Positions 33,300-38,105 of a stretch of DNA of 38,105 bases are shown in pieces; positions within the stretch are counted from its first letter, which is position 1; each line of letters starts with the position of its first letter. The notes under the pieces are model-generated. The model ran no database searches, was not told the DNA's origin, and saw nothing but the letters and a program-made list of their open reading frames with translations. The position numbers and the translations under genes were made by a program. Source of the DNA: a bacterium UBP8_UBA817 (lineage in GTDB: Bacteria > Margulisbacteria > Marinamargulisbacteria > UBA817); NCBI GenBank assembly GCA_002296285.1, contig DBHX01000017.1, positions 1-38,105 of the forward strand. The letters are read 5' to 3'.

Positions 33300-33716
33300 T
33301 TAATCCCAGACTTCTTTTTTAATAAATTTTGACTTAATTGGAAGCTTATGAGCAGCTAAACGAAGTGCTTCTCTGGCAACATCTTCGGGCACACCACTCA
33401 ACTCAAAGAGAACATGACCTGGTTTAACAACGGCTACCCAATATTCAGGGGCGCCCTTTCCTTTTCCCATGCGAGTTTCAGCTGGTATTTTTGTTACACT
33501 TTTATCAGGAAAAATTCGTATCCATACTTTACCGCCACGCTTAATATATCGTGTCATGGCTCTACGAGCTGATTCAATTTGACGTTGAGTCATCCAACAT
33601 TGTTCAAGTGCCAGTAACCCATATTCGCCAAAACTTATTTTATTTCCAGATTGAGCTTTTCCACGGTTACGACCTCGTTGAAACTTTCTAAACTTTGTTT
33701 TTTTAGGCATTAACAT
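33300..33716 (-). CDS. rplP: 50S ribosomal protein L16
   Basis: 138 residues starting MLMPKKTKFRKFQRGRNRG, the family's usual start; AGGAGG six bases upstream (inside rpsC) supports ATG 33716. ITQRQIESARRAM-type block is present as MTQRQIESARRAMTRYIKRG, with GKGAPEYWVAVVKPG and the PIKSKFI end. It lies near the A-site tRNA elbow. Confidence 0.97.
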   Translation of the reverse strand: MLMPKKTKFRKFQRGRNRGKAQSGNKISFGEYGLLALEQCWMTQRQIESARRAMTRYIKRGGKVWIRIFPDKSVTKIPAETRMGKGKGAPEYWVAVVKPGHVLFELSGVPEDVAREALRLAAHKLPIKSKFIKKEVWD

Positions 33717-34401
33717 AAGGAGCCTCCTGTTTCATATCAAAAGCTTTTACATCTGATGATATCGATTTCGGATCTTTAATGACCTCACCATGGTTGACCC
33801 ATACTTTAACACCAATTTTTCCATAAACTGTATTTGCTTCTGTAAAGTAATAATCAATTTTTGCACGAATAGTATGCAAAGGCATCCGGCCCTTTTGGTA
33901 CCACTCATTACGTGCAATCTCAACACCACCCAAACGTCCAGAACACTTCACTTGAATGCCTTCTGCACCAGCCTTTAACGCAGATTGAACAACCATTTTC
34001 ATAGCACGTCGAAAAGGTATACGTTTTTCCAATTGTGCCGCGACCAATTCAGAAAGTAGTTTAGCACTTTTATCTGGGGACTTCTCCTCAATAACATTGA
34101 TTATAAACTGTTTTTTAAAGTTTTTAGATATCAACTCTCTAAAAGCATTGATGGAATCCCCACCCTTACCAAGAATTATGCCAGGTTTAGAAGTATGAAT
34201 ATCTAATAAAACTTTATCGGAACCTTTTCTTCGAATGAGGACTTTTGAAATAAAAGCACGACGAATATTTTTTTCAATAAATTTTCTTATTTCAACATCT
34301 TCTTGTAAAAAAGAAGCATAATTATCAAGAGAAAACCAATTATTTAAAAATTCTTGCACACCTTTTAAACGTAATGCTCGGGGATTAACTTTTTGACCCA
34401 T
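33703..34401 (-). CDS. rpsC: 30S ribosomal protein S3
   Basis: 232 residues. MGQKVNPRALRLKGVQEF, the KH domain with KPGIILGKGGDSINAFRE, and the C-terminal GGVEIARNEWYQKGRMPLHT block. It forms the mRNA entry channel with S4 and S5. The stop overlaps rplP by 14 bases and the start abuts rplV. Confidence 0.97.
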   Translation of the reverse strand: MGQKVNPRALRLKGVQEFLNNWFSLDNYASFLQEDVEIRKFIEKNIRRAFISKVLIRRKGSDKVLLDIHTSKPGIILGKGGDSINAFRELISKNFKKQFIINVIEEKSPDKSAKLLSELVAAQLEKRIPFRRAMKMVVQSALKAGAEGIQVKCSGRLGGVEIARNEWYQKGRMPLHTIRAKIDYYFTEANTVYGKIGVKVWVNHGEVIKDPKSISSDVKAFDMKQEAPYVNA

Positions 34402-34776
34402 TTATTCTTCTCCTTGACTTACCATGGTTAACTCTACATGAGAATATGGCTTGAGTATTCCAAAAATACGACCTCGGGCTCTAGGTTGTGAACGTTTTAG
34501 CTTAGGGCCCTCATTAACAATTAATTTAGATGTCTTTAGCGTTGACTCATCCAATGAAAAATTATTTACAGCATTAGAAACACATGAATGAAACAATTTA
34601 TATAGAATACCAGCTGATTTTTGTGGCATTAACTTAAGTTGTTGAAGTGCAACAGAAGGCGGTAAATTACGTACAATATCAGCCACTTTTCTTAATTTAT
34701 AAGGGGATACACGCACATATTTAACTGACGCATTCACTTCTTTATTAATTACTATTTTATCTTTCTTTTTAGCCAT
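34402..34776 (-). CDS. rplV: 50S ribosomal protein L22
   Basis: 124 residues: VRVSPYKLRKVADIVRN and SKLIVNEGPKLKRSQPRARG, followed by the beta-hairpin region that lines the exit tunnel. A short basic N-terminal tail (KKKDKIVINKEVN) precedes the body. Standard order after rpsS. Confidence 0.97.
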   Translation of the reverse strand: MAKKKDKIVINKEVNASVKYVRVSPYKLRKVADIVRNLPPSVALQQLKLMPQKSAGILYKLFHSCVSNAVNNFSLDESTLKTSKLIVNEGPKLKRSQPRARGRIFGILKPYSHVELTMVSQGEE

Positions 34777-34781
34777 ATCTA

Positions 34782-35045
34782 TTACCTATTTCCAGAATGA
34801 GATTTAAATAAACGTGTAAAACTGAACTCACCAAGCTTATGACCAATCATATTTTCATTAATATAAACTGGGATATGCTTTTTCCCATTATATACAGCAA
34901 TCGTATGACCAATCATACTCGGAACAATTGTACTTCGTCTCGACCATGTCTTAATTATCTTTTTTTCATTTTTCGCATTGAGATCATCAATCTTTTTTAT
35001 TAAATGATCATCAACAAACGGACCTTTTTTTAATGAACGTGCCAT
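34782..35045 (-). CDS. rpsS: 30S ribosomal protein S19
   Basis: 87 residues: MARSLKKGPFVDDHLIKKID, RRSTIVPSMIGHTIAVYNGK and MIGHKLGEFSFTR are canonical. It lies in the head, paired with S13. Three bases separate it from rplB. Confidence 0.98.
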   Translation of the reverse strand: MARSLKKGPFVDDHLIKKIDDLNAKNEKKIIKTWSRRSTIVPSMIGHTIAVYNGKKHIPVYINENMIGHKLGEFSFTRLFKSHSGNR

Positions 35046-35048
35046 AAT

Positions 35049-35870
35049 CTACCTCTTTCTTGCTCGAACTATATGCTTGGAACTTTTACGACGTGAACGA
35101 GTTTTAATATTTGCTTTTTTACCATAAGCAGTTCTTGGTTCAGATAAACCTACGGGAGCTCTACCTTCACCACCACCATGTTTATGATCAGCAGCATTCA
35201 TGACAGCCCCTCTTACAGTCGGACGAATATTTAGTTTTCGCTTAATCCCAGCTTTACCATAACGCTTATTAGAATAAGACTCATTAGAGACTTTACCATA
35301 AGTTGCTTTGCATTCTAAAAGTACCAATCGGATTTCACCGGATGGAAGCTTAATGGTTGCATGTTTACTTGATTTAGCCATTAATATTGCATTAGCACCA
35401 GCTGAACGAACAAGCTGAGCTCCCTTTCCAGGTGTTAATTCAATATTATGGATTTGGGAACCTACGGGTATATTAGATAATTTCAAGCATGAACCAATAT
35501 TTATATCAGCATCCTCTCCTGTTTGTATTGAATCACCAACAGATATTCCCTTTGGAGCTAAAATATACTGCCTATCTCCATTGGTAAATTTCACCAAGCA
35601 TATCAGGGCTGAACGATTTGGATCATATTCAATAGATTCAATAACACCATTCGAAGTGTTAGATCTTTTAAAATCAATCAACCTAAACTTCCGTTTAACT
35701 CCACCACCTTGATGCCGAACAGTTATATTACCATAATTATTTCTACCCGCGGATTTTTTAACTTTTTTAAGTAAAGACTTATAAGGAACATTCGTAGTAA
35801 TCTCATCATAAGTTAAAGTGGATTTATTGCGCATTCCTGGGGTATTCGGTTTGTATTTCTTAGTTGCCAT
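35049..35870 (-). CDS. rplB: 50S ribosomal protein L2
   Basis: 273 residues, standard length. GRNNYGNITVRHQGGGVKRK near residues 42-61, and the strictly conserved AADHKHGGGEGRAPVG with H229, implicated in peptidyl transferase assembly. The start overlaps the rplW stop by one base (TAATG). Confidence 0.98.
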   Translation of the reverse strand: MATKKYKPNTPGMRNKSTLTYDEITTNVPYKSLLKKVKKSAGRNNYGNITVRHQGGGVKRKFRLIDFKRSNTSNGVIESIEYDPNRSALICLVKFTNGDRQYILAPKGISVGDSIQTGEDADINIGSCLKLSNIPVGSQIHNIELTPGKGAQLVRSAGANAILMAKSSKHATIKLPSGEIRLVLLECKATYGKVSNESYSNKRYGKAGIKRKLNIRPTVRGAVMNAADHKHGGGEGRAPVGLSEPRTAYGKKANIKTRSRRKSSKHIVRARKR

Positions 35871-36136
35871 TAACTTGCCTCCTCAAGAGAAGCAATTCGT
35901 TCATCAGTAAAAACATAGGCTTTCTTGTAGGTTTGAGTGAAACCCGTAACTCTGCCTCGTCTTACTTTTTTACCAAGCTTCTTTAAAATATTAACCTTAG
36001 AAACCTTTACATTATATTTTTTTGAAATAAAATTTTTGAGCTCTATTTTATTTGTATTTTCATCCACCAAAAAAACATAACAATTACGTTCATTTAATTG
36101 TGATGTTTTCTCAGTAATTAACATTCGCTTAATCAT
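35870..36136 (-). CDS. rplW: 50S ribosomal protein L23
   Basis: 88 residues from ATG 36136 (MIKRMLITEKTSQLNERNCY). The frame is open upstream to an ATG at 36163 inside rplD, but AAGGGAG just before 36136 and the family's normal start favour the shorter form. KVNILKKLGKKVRRGRVTGF forms the extended rRNA-binding loop at the tunnel exit; it docks trigger factor and SRP. Confidence 0.93.
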   Translation of the reverse strand: MIKRMLITEKTSQLNERNCYVFLVDENTNKIELKNFISKKYNVKVSKVNILKKLGKKVRRGRVTGFTQTYKKAYVFTDERIASLEEAS

Positions 36137-36138
36137 TA

Positions 36139-36753
36139 TCAACTCCCTTCTTGATTGAAACAACCATTAAATGAGGACTCTGAATAGATAATATTTTCAG
36201 CACGTATGACATCTTCAATAACGATTGAATTTACAGTATTAAAATAGATATTTGGAATATTTTTAATTCTAGAAAACAACTGAATATCCTCCGAGGAATT
36301 TACATCCATAACAAATAAATATGTCTTACCCATCTCAATGTGACCAATAAAGTCTTTCACTTTTGTAACATTGGTTGTTTTTTTACATATTAATGAAGTC
36401 TCTAGTTTCGATAATAATAACTGAGTTAAATTTGAGGATAAAAACTTATCATTGGATTTACGTTTAACATTTCGTGGTTTTGGACCAAAAATTACTGAAC
36501 CGCCAACTTTCAAGGGTGAACGAGAGGTTCCTTGACGGGCTCTTCCAGTCCCCTTTTGACGAAAAGGCTTTTTTCCTCCTGAATCAAAATCTGATCTTGA
36601 CTTAGTAAAAGAGTATACAATTCGATCTTTTTTCTGATTATTATAAATGAGAAAAACATTATGTTTTAAATTATCGCTTATCTCTAAGGATTCAAAAGAT
36701 GTTTCTGCCATTTTATTTGTAGTCAAATCCAATGTCTTAATTTGATACTTCAT
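36139..36753 (-). CDS. rplD: 50S ribosomal protein L4
   Basis: 204 residues. The tunnel loop has the canonical KKPFRQKGTGRARQGTSRSP and GGSVIFGPKPRNVKRK. In E. coli L4 represses the S10 operon; no leader can be assessed here since tuf is immediately upstream of rpsJ. It follows rplC by two bases. Confidence 0.97.
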   Translation of the reverse strand: MKYQIKTLDLTTNKMAETSFESLEISDNLKHNVFLIYNNQKKDRIVYSFTKSRSDFDSGGKKPFRQKGTGRARQGTSRSPLKVGGSVIFGPKPRNVKRKSNDKFLSSNLTQLLLSKLETSLICKKTTNVTKVKDFIGHIEMGKTYLFVMDVNSSEDIQLFSRIKNIPNIYFNTVNSIVIEDVIRAENIIYSESSFNGCFNQEGS

Positions 36754-36755
36754 AA

Positions 36756-37373
36756 TTAATTAACTCCTGTAATAAAAACTGTATTACTTTTACCAGGGAC
36801 AGCACCTTTAAAAAACAAATACTGACCATCAATTAGAACGAGTTCTAAATTCATAATTGTTACAGTTTCATTACCATAACGCGTATGCATCTTTTTTCCT
36901 TTTTTAACGTTACCAGGTGTTGTAGCTTGTCCAATAGACCCAATTAACCGATGATTTTTAGAGCCATGAGACATTGGACCTCGTTGATGATTCCAAGCTT
37001 TAATGGACCCCGTAAATCCCCGTCCTATTGTCTTAGATTGAAGATTAAATTTTGTTTTAATTTCAAATGTCGAAAAATCAACTTTTGAATTTAACTCAAA
37101 TGAATCGGAAGCTTCAACTCGGAACTCTTTAATATGACGATATTTTGCACCTGAATTAAACTGACCTTTCTGTGGTTTGGACAATTTTTTTTCATCAATC
37201 TCATCATAACCAATACATACTGAATTGTAGCCATCCTTTTCTAAAGTGCGGACACCAACGATTTCATTCTCATACGCCTTGACAACGGTAACTGGAACAA
37301 CCTTGCCATTCTCATCGATAACTTGAGTCATTCCGATCTTTTTTCCTACTAAAAACTGTTTAACATTTTTCAT
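36756..37373 (-). CDS. rplC: 50S ribosomal protein L3
   Basis: 205 residues: FLVGKKIGMTQVIDENGKVV, the central GRGFTGSIKAWNHQRGPMSH-GSKNHR loop and GSIGQATTPGNVKKGKKMH. The loop reaches toward the peptidyl transferase centre. Standard position after rpsJ. Confidence 0.98.
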   Translation of the reverse strand: MKNVKQFLVGKKIGMTQVIDENGKVVPVTVVKAYENEIVGVRTLEKDGYNSVCIGYDEIDEKKLSKPQKGQFNSGAKYRHIKEFRVEASDSFELNSKVDFSTFEIKTKFNLQSKTIGRGFTGSIKAWNHQRGPMSHGSKNHRLIGSIGQATTPGNVKKGKKMHTRYGNETVTIMNLELVLIDGQYLFFKGAVPGKSNTVFITGVN

Positions 37374-37386
37374 TTTTTTGTCTCTA

Positions 37387-37743
37387 CTATACTAATTTAA
37401 TCTCTATATCAACACCAGATGCTAAATCAATTCCCATTAATGCATCAATTGTTGTTGATGGCGGATCAATAATTTCAATTAATCTTTTATGAATTCTAAT
37501 TTCATAATGTTCACCACCACGCTTATTTACATGAGGTGATTTCAACACACACCAAACTTTCTTTTTGACCGGTAGTGGGATTGGCCCCACTACCTTAGCA
37601 CCTGATTTCTCAGCTGTATTTACAATTTTAACTGTAGCTGTATCTAATGAACGATGATCAAATGATTTTAACCGAATACGTATCTTCTGTTGCGGTTTTT
37701 TTGTCTGTGTTGTCTTCTTCTTTGTTGCTGTATTTGCTGACAC
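37387..37743 (-). CDS. rpsJ: 30S ribosomal protein S10 with short N-terminal extension
   Basis: 118 residues from a GTG at 37743. The family body starts at QQKIRIRLKSFDHRSLDTAT; about 17 extra Thr/Lys/Gln-rich residues precede it, against the usual ~102 total. VVGPIPLPVKKKVWCVLKSP and the terminal GVDIEIKL are canonical. In E. coli S10 also acts with NusB in antitermination. It lies 11 bases after tuf; GAGAG precedes the GTG. Confidence 0.96.
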   Translation of the reverse strand: MSANTATKKKTTQTKKPQQKIRIRLKSFDHRSLDTATVKIVNTAEKSGAKVVGPIPLPVKKKVWCVLKSPHVNKRGGEHYEIRIHKRLIEIIDPPSTTIDALMGIDLASGVDIEIKLV

Positions 37744-37754
37744 GACTTTTCTCT

Positions 37755-38105
37755 CTATTCAATAATTTTAGTTACAACACCCGCGCCAACAGTTCTTCCA
37801 CCTTCACGAACAGCAAAGCGCAAACCTTCTTCGCAAGCAACCGGTGTAATTAAGTTAATGGTTAACTTTGTATTATCTCCAGGCATAATCATCTCTGTAC
37901 CTTCTGGCAATAAAACTTCACCTGTTACGTCTGTCGTTCTAATGTAGAATTGTGGACGATACCCCTTAAAGAATGGCGTATGACGTCCGCCCTCTTCTTT
38001 TTTAAGAACATAAACCTCAGCTTCAAACTTTCTGTGAGGCTTAATTGAACCAGGTGCACACAAGACCTGTCCTCTTAAGATATCATCTCTTTCAACACCT
38101 CTTAA
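37755..38105 (-). CDS. tuf: elongation factor Tu, C-terminal part (5' end beyond window)
   Basis: The last 116 residues only; the frame continues past the right edge (LRGVERDDILRGQVLCAPGS at the edge). GHTPFFKGYRPQFYIRTTDVTG-type segment and MIMPGDNTKLTINLI belong to domain 3, ending GRTVGAGVVTKIIE. EF-Tu brings aminoacyl-tRNA to the ribosome. tuf directly before rpsJ is the common str-S10 junction. Confidence 0.97.
   Translation of the reverse strand, partial: LRGVERDDILRGQVLCAPGSIKPHRKFEAEVYVLKKEEGGRHTPFFKGYRPQFYIRTTDVTGEVLLPEGTEMIMPGDNTKLTINLITPVACEEGLRFAVREGGRTVGAGVVTKIIE

Overview
The window is bacterial, AT-rich and gene-dense, and uses the standard code (TGA is a normal stop, for example in serA, rplN's neighbour rpsQ and truA's neighbour rplM). 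It splits into two parts. Positions ~21100-38105 (all minus strand) are a long conserved housekeeping cluster: the end of tuf, then the S10, spc and alpha ribosomal-protein genes with secY, adk, map and rpoA, followed by rplQ, truA, rplM, rpsI and serA. Positions 1-21107 are accessory DNA with almost nothing recognisable except a flagellar hook/rod-type protein and two transglutaminase-like protease domains.

No 16S gene is present, so taxonomy is open. The ribosomal cluster lacks rpmD (L30) between rpsE and rplO, infA between map and rpmJ, and rpsD between rpsK and rpoA. S14 is the short zinc type, and S9, S10 and L15 carry lysine-rich N-terminal extensions. Together with the huge secretion-like locus this suggests an uncultivated lineage; a Margulisbacteria-like relative of Cyanobacteria (which also lack L30) is a guess and not shown by the sequence.

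Accessory part, left to right. (1) 1-12891, minus: one uninterrupted reading frame of at least 4,297 codons, still open at the window edge. It holds two Cys-His-Asp transglutaminase-like domains, several helical-plus-hydrophobic modules that look like repeats of one another, and a low-complexity C-terminal region with three separate in-frame DNA tandem repeats. (2) 13042-13659, minus: a small all-helical (HEAT-like) protein that may share transcription with the giant gene. (3) A 180-bp divergent intergenic region. (4) 13840-19439, plus: an eight-gene operon with start-stop overlaps, coding for small helical proteins, Q/K-rich proteins and one FlgE/FlgG-like hook-rod protein. The third gene carries two copies of a ~57-residue motif also found twice in the giant protein, which ties the two transcription units together.

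My reading is that (1)-(4) form one undescribed secretion or surface-appendage locus: a flagellar/type III-type axial protein, a small needle- or rod-sized protein, chaperone-sized proteins, and a giant protease-bearing, membrane-active substrate with no signal peptide. No export ATPase or export-gate gene lies in the window, so this remains inference. A distant SelO-like kinase-fold gene (19440-21107) follows serA at the end of the ribosomal strand and meets the accessory operon tail to tail with no gap.
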